Positions 45,177 through 53,573 of a DNA stretch of 64,000 nucleotides are shown here, in pieces (positions within the stretch are counted from its first letter, which is position 1; each line of letters begins with the position of its first letter). This stretch comes from Nitratireductor aquimarinus (GTDB lineage: Bacteria; Pseudomonadota; Alphaproteobacteria; Rhizobiales; Rhizobiaceae), in the NCBI RefSeq assembly GCF_017255295.1, contig NZ_JAFKDE010000007.1:282906-346905 (forward strand). The letters run 5' to 3'. The translations under genes and the position numbers were made by a program. Under the pieces are notes generated by a model that saw only the letters and a program-made list of their open reading frames with translations, was not told the DNA's origin and ran no database searches.

Positions 45177-46645
45177 TCGTATTGCTCCCGGTATTTGCGC
45201 ACGATGTAGAGCGCGAAGACATTCATGCCGAGCGTGAGCACGAACAGGGTCATGCCCAGTGCGAAGGCCACCAGCGTCTGCGGAGAGGTGAACTCCAGGT
45301 CGCCGGTAAGCTGGTTGACGATCTTGACGGTGATCGTCGTCATCGCTTCGAACGGGTTGAGCGTGAGATTTGCGGCAACGCCGGCGGCCAGAACCACGAT
45401 CATGGTCTCACCGATGGCGCGTGACGCCGTAAGCAGAAGCGCACCGACAATACCCGGCAGAGCCGCCGGCAGGATGACGCGCTTGATCGTCTCGGACCGC
45501 GTTGCGCCAAGGCCGAGCGAACCGTCGCGCATGGCGCGCGGAACGGCGGTGATGATGTCATCGGACAGCGAGGACACGAACGGGATGAGCATGATGCCCA
45601 TCACGAGGCCGGCCGTCAGAACGCTCTGCGCCTGAATGAAGCCCGGACCGCCGGCAATCGCCGCGCTGATGTCGCGCAGGAACGGGCCGACCGTGACCAT
45701 GGCGAAGAAGCCGTAGACGATGGTCGGGATGCCGGCCAGAACCTCAAGCAGCGGCTTGACCACCGAACGCACCCGCTTGGACGCATATTCGGCCATGTAA
45801 ATCGCCGCCATGAGACCGACGGGCACGGCAAACAGCATGGCCACGAAGGCGATGTAGACCGTGCCGGCAAGAAGCGGGATGAGGCCGAACTGGCCTTCCT
45901 GCGCCTCTGCGCCTGCGGCCGCAAAGCGCGGATCCCAGACCGTTCCGAGGAAGAAGTTGCTCAGCGAAACCGAGCGGAAGAAATGGATCGTCTCGAACAG
46001 CATCGAGAACACGATGCCCACCGTCGTCAGAATGGCGATGGTGGATGCGGCCAGAAGGCCCCAGGTGATGACGCGCTCGACATTGTTGCGGGCGCGGCTG
46101 CGCGGGCGAACGCTTCTCAGGCCAAGATAGGCGCCACCCAGTGCGATGAGGATCGCCAGCACGGTGCCGATCATCGCCGCATTGTCCTGCATCGCATTCA
46201 GATCGAGCGCGATGGGGATCATGTAGTCCTGCGTGTCGGAGGCAAGCGCCACGCCGCGTTCGGCAAGGATCGGACGCAGCTCTTCAAAGCTCTGCGGCAC
46301 CTGGGCGAAAGCGGGGTCGCCTTCAATCCGGCGCAGGCCTTCGGCAAGATTGTGCACCATGCCCAGCGCCAGCGAACGGCTCGCAATCGCGCTGTCTTCG
46401 GTCTGCGCAGGCAGTTGTTCGCTTACCGCGCGGTCCACATAGGCATAGCTGCCAGCCGACCAGGCCGCCATGAAGAACAGCGCCGGCAGAACCGCAAGAA
46501 GAAACACCCACCAGCCATGGTAGTGCGCCCGCGAATGCGGCTTTTCAGTCGCGGTTGCGATCTGGTTCTTCGCGCGCGCATTGCCGAGCACATAACCGAC
46601 AACGCCAATGAACACGATGATCGTAAGGAGAAGTCCCCAGGACAC
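45173..46645 (-). CDS. pstC: Phosphate ABC transporter permease PstC
   Basis: A 490-residue long-form PstC: N-terminal helices (1-20, 47-67) with a periplasmic region (about 70-135), further helices, and the EAA loop MRDGSLGLGATRSETIKRVI. Partner of PstA in the membrane channel. The gap to pstS contains a strong hairpin. Confidence 0.95.
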   Translation of the reverse strand: MSWGLLLTIIVFIGVVGYVLGNARAKNQIATATEKPHSRAHYHGWWVFLLAVLPALFFMAAWSAGSYAYVDRAVSEQLPAQTEDSAIASRSLALGMVHNLAEGLRRIEGDPAFAQVPQSFEELRPILAERGVALASDTQDYMIPIALDLNAMQDNAAMIGTVLAILIALGGAYLGLRSVRPRSRARNNVERVITWGLLAASTIAILTTVGIVFSMLFETIHFFRSVSLSNFFLGTVWDPRFAAAGAEAQEGQFGLIPLLAGTVYIAFVAMLFAVPVGLMAAIYMAEYASKRVRSVVKPLLEVLAGIPTIVYGFFAMVTVGPFLRDISAAIAGGPGFIQAQSVLTAGLVMGIMLIPFVSSLSDDIITAVPRAMRDGSLGLGATRSETIKRVILPAALPGIVGALLLTASRAIGETMIVVLAAGVAANLTLNPFEAMTTITVKIVNQLTGDLEFTSPQTLVAFALGMTLFVLTLGMNVFALYIVRKYREQYE

Positions 46646-46705
46646 AAAGCCTCCTCGCCGGCAGGAACCGGCAGCGTCATTCAGACCAATTTCGCAGAGA
46701 CGAAA

Positions 46706-46733
46706 ACGCAGGCGGCCAATGAGCCGCCTGCGT
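46706..46733 (-). terminator. Attenuator-like hairpin between pstS and pstC
   Basis: ACGCAGGCGGC (46706-46716) pairs with GCCGCCTGCGT (46723-46733), loop CAATGA; read on the minus strand it is followed by TTTTCG. It lies 19 bases after the pstS stop. Partial termination here would raise PstS over the membrane components. Confidence 0.7.
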
Positions 46734-46751
46734 CGTCATGCGAAAACCGGA

Positions 46752-47789
46752 TTACATGGTCTCGCCAGCGGAGAAAGCTTCGCGCTGTGCGTCGCGCTCT
46801 GCATCCGGAGCCGGAACCAGGCCGTAATCGGCAAGCGGGCTCTCCGGGCCGACCATCTGGTCGTCGAGGAAGAACTCAACATATTCCTTGAGGCCCGGAA
46901 CAACGCCGATGTGCGCCTTCTTCACGTAGAACTGAAGCGGACGCGACACCGGATACTCACCGGTCGAGATGGTCTCGACGGTCGGCGTGACACCATTGAT
47001 CGTTGCGACCTTCAGCTTGTCGGCATTGTTCTCGTAGAAGGAGAGGCCGAACACGCCAACGCCGGTCTTGTTGGCGTCGATGCGAGCGAGGGTCTCGGTG
47101 TAGTCGCCGTCGATGTCGACCGCGCCGCCATCCTTGCGGACCGCGATGCAGGCGTCTTCAGCGGCGTCTTCGTCCAGGCCAGCCTCTTCAGCAGCCTTCA
47201 GACCGCCAGCAGCTTCACAGCCAGCAGCGAGAACCTTCTCTTCGAAGACTTCGCGGGTGCCGTGCTTCTCACCCGGGATGTAGGCAGCAATGTCCCACTC
47301 CGGCAGGTCCGGATTGACTTCGTTCCACTTCTTGTAGGGGTTGTCGACGAGCTTGCCGTCAACAGCAACCTTGGCAGCCAGCGCCTTGTAGACGTCGATC
47401 GGCTCGAGCGCCCAGTCCTGGCCCTGGATGTCGGTGGCGAAGACGATGCCGTCATAGCCGAACTGGACTTCCTGGATTTCCTTCACGCCGTTTTCGGCGC
47501 AGGCAGCAACTTCCTTTTCGCGGATTTTGCGCGAAGCGTTGGCGATGTCGATCGTGTCTTCACCGACGCCCTTGCAGAACTCCTTCAGGCCAGCGGAGGA
47601 ACCGCCGGACTCGACGACAGGCGTCTTGAAGCTCGGGAAGGTCTCGCCGAAGTTCTCGGCAACGATCTTCGCGTAGGGGAGAACGGTCGACGAACCGGCA
47701 ATCTGGACCTGATCGCGGGCCGCAGCCGCACCGACCGCACCGACAAGGGCGATCGTGGCCGCCGAAGCGGTGAGGAGGAATTTGTTCAT
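46752..47789 (-). CDS. pstS: Periplasmic phosphate-binding protein PstS
   Basis: A 345-residue binding protein with a 24-residue Sec signal (ending GAAAA) and mature start RDQVQIAGSSTVLPYAKIVAE. The phosphate-contacting motifs AGSSTV and ESGGSSAGLKEFCKG are present. ATG 47789 was chosen because it starts the signal sequence. A triple PHO box lies about 68 bases upstream. Confidence 0.96.
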   Translation of the reverse strand: MNKFLLTASAATIALVGAVGAAAARDQVQIAGSSTVLPYAKIVAENFGETFPSFKTPVVESGGSSAGLKEFCKGVGEDTIDIANASRKIREKEVAACAENGVKEIQEVQFGYDGIVFATDIQGQDWALEPIDVYKALAAKVAVDGKLVDNPYKKWNEVNPDLPEWDIAAYIPGEKHGTREVFEEKVLAAGCEAAGGLKAAEEAGLDEDAAEDACIAVRKDGGAVDIDGDYTETLARIDANKTGVGVFGLSFYENNADKLKVATINGVTPTVETISTGEYPVSRPLQFYVKKAHIGVVPGLKEYVEFFLDDQMVGPESPLADYGLVPAPDAERDAQREAFSAGETM

Positions 47790-47856
47790 TGGAGACAGCT
47801 CCCTGTTCGGAATTCGGTCAGACGCCCTCTCGGCGTCGGGGAGCGGAATAACAACT

Positions 47857-47889
47857 CTGTGTAACAGTTCCATGACACTTACATGTCAG
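47857..47889 (-). promoter_or_regulatory. PHO box array upstream of pstS
   Basis: On the minus strand three half-sites CTGACAT, GTGTCAT and CTGTTAC repeat at exactly 11-bp spacing (starting 47889, 47878, 47867). This is the direct-repeat geometry of PhoB binding (CTGTCAT consensus), one and a half boxes. It lies 68-100 bases before the pstS ATG. Confidence 0.8.
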
Positions 47890-48343
47890 CCCGATTACGT
47901 ATGAGAAAACCGTTGTTTCTCAGACTATTCGCCCATCAGGACGACAGAAGGCGCAGATCGGACAAGACAGACGCCGTCGCATGGAAACTGTCATATGAAG
48001 GGAAGAAACGGGTTCTGGCCGAGGGGCAAGGAGCCTGGTCCGGACCTGGCCGAAAGCCTGTTGGACCCACTTAAAAAGCCGGGCGGGGGAAAGCCTGAGA
48101 AAGGCAAATCACACTTGGCTGGGTTAAAAACCCGGATAGATCCTGTTGGGGCTCGTTTGGACCACCCATGGCCCTGTGGATCTCCGCCCGCCCGGAAGCC
48201 TGATAGGTCAACCAGCGACCAATCATTTCAACTTTAATGAGAGGTTTAAGTTTATTATATGGCGCGATCACGCCAGTCGGCGTCGCTTTCAGAAAATTTG
48301 AATAAAAATGTTACCCTACAGGCAGTTAGCAATCAAAGCCGGC
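47890..48343. other. Intergenic region, no gene seen
   Basis: 454 bases between the PHO box and the 3' end of the hybrid kinase gene. Short plus-strand frames (for example from 47883 or 47995) lack ribosome-binding sites and recognisable similarity. The last 120 bases are AT-rich. No terminator with a clear U-tract was found for the kinase gene. Confidence 0.5.
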
Positions 48344-51300
48344 TCATTTCAAGATTGAATTTCTGCGCGGATGTTTCACCCAGGAGTTGATCTTATCCAT
48401 CAGCGCGCGCGGACTGATCGGCTTGGAAAGATAATCGTCCATCCCGGATTCCAGGCACAGATCACGATCACCTTTCAGGGCGTGCGCAGTCACACCGATA
48501 ATGGGAACGCGCGTTCGCGCGACCTTCTCAAGCCGGCGGATCTCCCGCGTTGCCTCCAGCCCGTTCATCTCCGGCATTGAGACATCCATCAAAACCAGGT
48601 GCGGCTGGCTGTGCTCCCACGCCTCAACCGCCAGCCGGCCATTGTCGACAATCTCGAAGGAAAGCCCCGCTTCGCTCAGGATCTGGCGGAAGACAAGCTG
48701 GTTCACCTCATTGTCTTCAGCAACGAGCACATCGATGCCGCCCATTGCGGTAACCGGCGGCTCCGGCTCGGAGATGACGGTTGCGGGCTCCACTTCCTCG
48801 GACCGGACTTCCGGCTCCGCAGCGACTTCCACGCCGTCATCCCCCTCTTCTTCTCGACCGCCATGGATGGCCTTGACCACGGCATCCAGAAGCGCCGAGG
48901 CGCGCGCTGGCTTGATGAGATGCGAGGCGATGGACAGGTCGCGCGCGCCAAATCCCGACAGAGACTGATCAACGGAGGTGAGCAGCACCACCGGCGTGTG
49001 CGCAATTTCGGGTTCGGCGCGGATGGCCTCCACCATGTCGAGCCCGTTCATGCCCGGCATCTGGTAATCCACGACCACACAGTCGACCCGCAGCCCGAGC
49101 TCCGTGGACACTCTCAGAACGTTCAGCGCCTCCACTGCCCCTTCGGCAACGCAGGCATCGAAGCCCCAATGGGCCATTTGCTCGCCGAGGATCATACGGT
49201 TGACGGCGTTGTCATCGACCACGAGGACACGGGCGTGGGAAACGTCGCCGGGGGCCGAGGGCTGGGGCGCCGCATCCGTGGCCTTCGGCAGCGTCAGGGT
49301 GAACCAGAAGGTCGAGCCGCGCCCTTCGACGCTCTCGACGCCGATTTCGCCGCCCATGAGATCCACAAGCCGCGAGGTGATCGCGAGCCCCAGCCCCGTG
49401 CCTTCGTGACGGCGGGTGGAAGAGGCATCAACCTGGCTGAATTTCTCGAACACCAGTGCGAGCTTTTCCCTCGGAATGCCAATGCCCGTATCCGTCACCG
49501 AGAATTGCAGATCGACCCTGCCGTCCTCCGTCTCCTGACCGCTGACATTGACGAGAACATGCCCCTTCTCGGTGAATTTCACGGCATTGCCGACGAGATT
49601 GGTCAGGATCTGCCGGATGCGACCGACATCGCCCACGACCGCGCGCGACAGCCCCGGCGCCACACGCACGATCAGCTCCAGATCCTTTTCCTTGGCCCGT
49701 GACGACATCAGGGTCACCACATCGCCGACGGCCTCCCCCAGATGGAACGGACCTGCATCCAGAACGATGTGCCCGGCATCGATCTTCGAGAAGTCGAGAA
49801 TGTCATTGATGATGTTGAGCAGCGCATTGCCCGACTTCAGGATAATGTCGGCGAATGTCTTCTGCTTCGCCGAAAGGTCCGTCTTGGCAAGCAGTTCGGC
49901 CATGCCGAGAACGCCATTCATGGGCGTGCGGATTTCATGGCTCATATTGGCCAGGAACTCAGACTTCGCCCGGTCCGCGATGATCGCTTCCTCACGGGCG
50001 CTGCGGAGTTCTTCCTCGCGCTGCTTGAGTTCGCTGATATCAACGCGCACGCCGACAAATGTGCCGTCTTCGGTCCGGGTATCGATCGCCTTGAACCAGC
50101 GGCCATTGGCATGGCTGCGCTCAAACACCCGGTGACGAACCTGATAGGACCGGAGATAGCCTTCGATCCAGGCTTCGGGATCGACATCATAAAGCGCATC
50201 GAGGTCCGGATCGCCGCTCTGGCGGAAATATCCCGCCTCATGTGCAAGCAGCACCGCATCGCGCAGGGTCTTGCCGGGCTGCATGGCCGGGATCATCGCC
50301 GGCAGGGCCTCGTGCAGCTTGCGATTGGCCAGCACATAATGATCATCACGGTCATAAATGACGACGCCTGCCGGCAGGGATTCAAGCACTTCTGCAAGCT
50401 GCCGCCGCGCGTCTTCAGCGTCATTCTCGCGTTTGCGGATGTCAGAGATGTCGAACAGCGCGCCGACCACATAGGGCTTGCCGCTCTGCGTTTCGACACG
50501 ATGCTTCCGCACGATGCGGTAATTGCCGATGCCCGGCTGCTCGAAATCCTCTTCGATCTCGTAATCTTCGCTCGTGTCGAGAACGCGCTGCTCGCTTTCC
50601 TCGAACGCACTTGCCAGTTCCGGGGAGACGAAATCGATCGCCCGTTTGCCCAGAATGTCCGGCACATCATCGCCGAGCGTGCGCTTGAACGCGCGGTTCA
50701 CCAGAACGAAACGCAGGTCCTGATCCTTGGCGAAAACCGGATTGGGCAACTCGTTGAGAATGGCCTCGGCGAGTTTCGCCTTCTCAAGGGCGTCGGCGAG
50801 GGCATCTTCATGCCGCTTGAGCCTTGTGATGTCTGTGCAGATGCCGATCCTGCCACCATCCACCAGCCGCTTCTCGCGGTGCATGATCCAGCGGCCGTCA
50901 TGAAAGCGGAGCACGCTTTCGAAGGCCTCTTCGCTCTGCCGCAGGTCAAGAACCTGCCGTATCCAGGCATCCGCCCCCAGCCCTTCGGTTGACCAGATCT
51001 CCCGCGTGACGCCGGCCCACAAAAGCGCCTCGAACGAGGTTCCGGGCCGGATCACATCTTCCAGCCCGGCATACATCTCGATCATCGCCCGGTTGCTGAG
51101 CACCAGACAGTCATCGGCATCGTAATAGCAGAAGGCGTCATGAGTAACGTCAAGCGCCGCCATCAGCCGGGTCAGATGCCCATCCGCGCCGCTGAAGCGA
51201 AATGGCAGCGACGCCCCGTCGCCCTCATCATCATTCGCCCCGTTTCGCAGGCAATCCATGGTCGACGTCACATTGTGCGCGACGCCCCGGTAACCCAGAA

Positions 51301-51655
51301 ATTCTCCCCGCTCATCGAAGCGCGGAAAACCGGAAACGGAGATCCAGCGGCACTGCTCCGCGCCCCCCACGAGATCGTAGATGAACTGGCTGAAGGGTTT
51401 ACGCGCGGCCAGCAGGGCTTCATGCGCCTCAACATCGCTGACCGGATGGAAGGCATTGCGGGCAAGCGTGATGCGCGAGCGGCCGAGAAAGCGCTCCGGT
51501 TTCAGCCCCGTGACGCTTTCGAATTCCCCGGAGATCCAGACAAGCCGGTGCTGCTGGTCGGTTTCCCAAACCCAGCCGGCAGCCGACCGAAGCAGTTCGG
51601 TCAGCTCATCACCGGAAAATCTCTGCGCGAAACCTGCGCCTTCGCCGGTCTCCAA
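48344..51655 (-). CDS. Multi-PAS hybrid sensor histidine kinase with two receiver domains
   Basis: A 1103-residue cytoplasmic hybrid kinase with no clear transmembrane helix. Four PAS regions (about 15-130, 165-285, 295-405, 425-545) precede HisKA (FLANMSHEIRTPMNGVLGMA, about 560-625), HATPase (NAVKFTEKG, DTGIGIP, GTGLGLAI, about 670-785), and two receivers (about 810-930 with VVDYQMPGMNGLDM, and 975-1090 with LVLMDVSMPEMNGLE). No HPt domain is present, so phosphotransfer must go to a separate protein. Start is a TTG at 51655, nine bases after GGGAG. The signal and target are unknown; it adjoins the Pho cluster but is not PhoR-like. Confidence 0.92.
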   Translation of the reverse strand: METGEGAGFAQRFSGDELTELLRSAAGWVWETDQQHRLVWISGEFESVTGLKPERFLGRSRITLARNAFHPVSDVEAHEALLAARKPFSQFIYDLVGGAEQCRWISVSGFPRFDERGEFLGYRGVAHNVTSTMDCLRNGANDDEGDGASLPFRFSGADGHLTRLMAALDVTHDAFCYYDADDCLVLSNRAMIEMYAGLEDVIRPGTSFEALLWAGVTREIWSTEGLGADAWIRQVLDLRQSEEAFESVLRFHDGRWIMHREKRLVDGGRIGICTDITRLKRHEDALADALEKAKLAEAILNELPNPVFAKDQDLRFVLVNRAFKRTLGDDVPDILGKRAIDFVSPELASAFEESEQRVLDTSEDYEIEEDFEQPGIGNYRIVRKHRVETQSGKPYVVGALFDISDIRKRENDAEDARRQLAEVLESLPAGVVIYDRDDHYVLANRKLHEALPAMIPAMQPGKTLRDAVLLAHEAGYFRQSGDPDLDALYDVDPEAWIEGYLRSYQVRHRVFERSHANGRWFKAIDTRTEDGTFVGVRVDISELKQREEELRSAREEAIIADRAKSEFLANMSHEIRTPMNGVLGMAELLAKTDLSAKQKTFADIILKSGNALLNIINDILDFSKIDAGHIVLDAGPFHLGEAVGDVVTLMSSRAKEKDLELIVRVAPGLSRAVVGDVGRIRQILTNLVGNAVKFTEKGHVLVNVSGQETEDGRVDLQFSVTDTGIGIPREKLALVFEKFSQVDASSTRRHEGTGLGLAITSRLVDLMGGEIGVESVEGRGSTFWFTLTLPKATDAAPQPSAPGDVSHARVLVVDDNAVNRMILGEQMAHWGFDACVAEGAVEALNVLRVSTELGLRVDCVVVDYQMPGMNGLDMVEAIRAEPEIAHTPVVLLTSVDQSLSGFGARDLSIASHLIKPARASALLDAVVKAIHGGREEEGDDGVEVAAEPEVRSEEVEPATVISEPEPPVTAMGGIDVLVAEDNEVNQLVFRQILSEAGLSFEIVDNGRLAVEAWEHSQPHLVLMDVSMPEMNGLEATREIRRLEKVARTRVPIIGVTAHALKGDRDLCLESGMDDYLSKPISPRALMDKINSWVKHPRRNSILK

Positions 51656-51922
51656 ACTCAGTTGCTCCCTTCAGAGGCACATAGCGATAGATATGCGCAT
51701 GCACCACGTATGCTCAGCCTGACGGTCAAGCCCTGACGATATGCTAACCATAAAGTCGATTCGCACCAATATGACAGGCGGAGCTTGCCTCTCGCTGGAG
51801 TGTGCGCCCACCAGATCATGCCTTGAGCTGGATCTGAACCGGGAGTGAATAGCGATTACAGTACAGGTTCAGGTGAATTCGGCTTTTCTACCTGCAGGGG
51901 CATAAAACTTCTGGAGGACTTC

Positions 51923-52192
51923 ATGAAAAGCGTAATGCAAAAACTCGCTATGGCGCTGGTCGCCATCGGCGCAATGGCCACCACCGCACAGGCTGCCACC
52001 GGCACCAAGCATTATGGAAAATGCTACGTGAAGGAAATGTATGGCGGGCGTGAAGTAACCAATGCCTATAGCTGTCAGGCTGCAAATGTCAGTTGCCCGA
52101 ACCCCGAATGGGGCGGCGAATGTACCGTCGACGGCAAGCTGGGCACGTTCAGCGATGGCGAACGCGCGCGCCGCAACGACAAGGCACTATAG
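51923..52192 (+). CDS. Small secreted cysteine-containing protein
   Basis: An 89-residue protein with a clear Sec signal (MKSVMQKLAMALVAIGAMAT, cut after AQA near 25) and a mature part of about 64 residues with four cysteines (CYV, SCQ, SCP, ECT), suggesting two disulfides. CTGGAGGACTTC precedes ATG 51923; the longer frame from 51845 has no start signal. Function not recognised. Confidence 0.72.
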   Translation: MKSVMQKLAMALVAIGAMATTAQAATGTKHYGKCYVKEMYGGREVTNAYSCQAANVSCPNPEWGGECTVDGKLGTFSDGERARRNDKAL

Positions 52193-52313
52193 AGCTTGCA
52201 CCGGCGCAATACGTCTCCGCTTCCTGAGGAGCGGAGACGACACGCCAGATTGCCCCTGCGTTTCGCTCACCCAGCCGAGCCGCATTCGGCAGAGACAGCT
52301 TCCCTTCCGGGCC

Positions 52314-52643
52314 TTACGCCCAGATCGCAAGCAGTAGAGACACCGCTACACCAATGCCCAGATTGAAGATCCAGAACATCTTGCTGGAGACTGCCTCGCG
52401 AAAGGGCGTCCCCCTGGTCATTCGCCAGCCGATCCAGCCACCGGCCAGAAAAGCCTGCAGCATCAGATAAACGACCAGCACAAAGGCTCGAAGATCCAGC
52501 CAGCCTCTGGAAGGAACCAGTTCGGTCAGCAGCGGAAAACTCACGAGCATGGTGGCGAACGACCAGCCCGCGCCCATCAACAGCACGATCAAAAGCGCCT
52601 TGACCCAGCCAAGCACCGCCACCCCGTATTGCCCCGCACTCAT
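52314..52643 (-). CDS. Hypothetical membrane protein
   Basis: A 109-residue protein with three predicted transmembrane helices (about 8-38, 48-72, 88-108) and little else. No family recognised. Convergent with the small secreted protein gene. Codon use looks like the host. Confidence 0.6.
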   Translation of the reverse strand: MSAGQYGVAVLGWVKALLIVLLMGAGWSFATMLVSFPLLTELVPSRGWLDLRAFVLVVYLMLQAFLAGGWIGWRMTRGTPFREAVSSKMFWIFNLGIGVAVSLLLAIWA

Positions 52644-52849
52644 CCGCCCACCTGTTCAATGCTGCATGCTCGCCTGCAAACGCAATCGCGCATCCGCCGG
52701 CGATTCGCCCTGAGGGGCAAGATGTATTGATGGTTTTCAGGCAATTGTGCTGGAAATGCGGTGTGATGTTCTTCCGCCCGCAACACAAAATACGGACCGG
52801 AAAGGATCAAAGCCGACACGCGCGCCGGGAAACTCTGACGTTGCTTCGG

Positions 52850-53062
52850 TCAGCCCGGGATCTGCGCCCTCAGCGCCCGATCATAACCTCCGACTTCCTC
52901 AGCCCCGGGCGAAGCACCCGCATTTCCGGCACGGTTCTTTTCGCTGAGTTGCGCGGGCGATTGATCGTCTTTCACCGTCTGATCATCTCCGGACGCCACC
53001 TGATTGTGGGCACAGCCCGCAAGAAGAGCGAGAACAGGCAAGGCGACGCATAAGCGGATCAT
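52850..53062 (-). CDS. Small lipoprotein
   Basis: A 70-residue protein with a lipoprotein signal (MIRLCVALPVLALLAGC, lipobox LAGC) and a polar, disordered mature part of 54 residues. AAGGA lies seven bases before the ATG. Function unknown. It is the last host-like gene before the accessory region. Confidence 0.68.
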   Translation of the reverse strand: MIRLCVALPVLALLAGCAHNQVASGDDQTVKDDQSPAQLSEKNRAGNAGASPGAEEVGGYDRALRAQIPG

Positions 53063-53573
53063 GGAAATGTCCTTCGGCTTTCACCCAATGACGCAGCGTA
53101 AGACGAACGCACGGTTTGGGTAAATGGCTGAAGCATCAGACGGACAACTGCCCGGCCGCACCGTTAATGAAAGGTTATGCTGAAAAAGAGAAGTGGCACT
53201 CCCAAGGGTTTTGAGAGAACCCCTTTATTTCAACGCGATACTTACCCTCACCCCGAATATATGATCTATTGTATCTATTGTGGAATTTCGGACACGCCCC
53301 GCACTTTCTCAGCGCCGGCTACATCTGTATTAGATCTTCCCGAGGGCACTCCCGCAATCGAGATGTATCCGGAGATTAGCCGTTAGGTTGACGAGCTTTT
53401 GCAGTTCCAAGCATTTGCAATTTCATAGATCCGCGGCACGCACCGGAACCTGATAAATCATCGAAACCGCAAGCCTACAGCCCCTAGGGACGTTTCACAA
53501 AACATCATAAGTGCCAGATAATTCTAAATGCGGGTCTGCCATGAACGCGCGCACCGCACTAGGTTGACGAAGC
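53063..53573. other. Intergenic zone, downstream of the TnpB-like gene; candidate guide-RNA locus
   Basis: 511 bases with composition visibly more AT-rich than the core. The 69-residue plus-strand frame at 53177-53386 has no ribosome-binding site or similarity. The part adjoining the TnpB-like stop codon (53380-53573) contains two copies of CGTCAACCTA on the minus strand (near 53577 and 53398) with similar left flanks (AGCTT/AGCT). TnpB-type guide RNAs are encoded at this place, but no CRISPR array is visible and the RNA is only a hypothesis. Confidence 0.35.

Noticed and set aside
47883..48237. Short plus-strand frames between pstS and the hybrid kinase
   Set aside because: They start within the PHO box or lack ribosome-binding sites, and their translations show no recognisable features.
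48599..50992. Two long plus-strand frames (367 and 416 residues) opposite the hybrid kinase
   Set aside because: They are third-position GC artefacts. The opposite strand encodes recognisable PAS, HisKA, HATPase and receiver motifs.
53177..53573. CRISPR array beside the TnpB/Cas12-like gene
   Set aside because: No repeats of 24 bp or more at regular spacing were found on either side. The only repeated words are 9-12 bases long and irregularly spaced.
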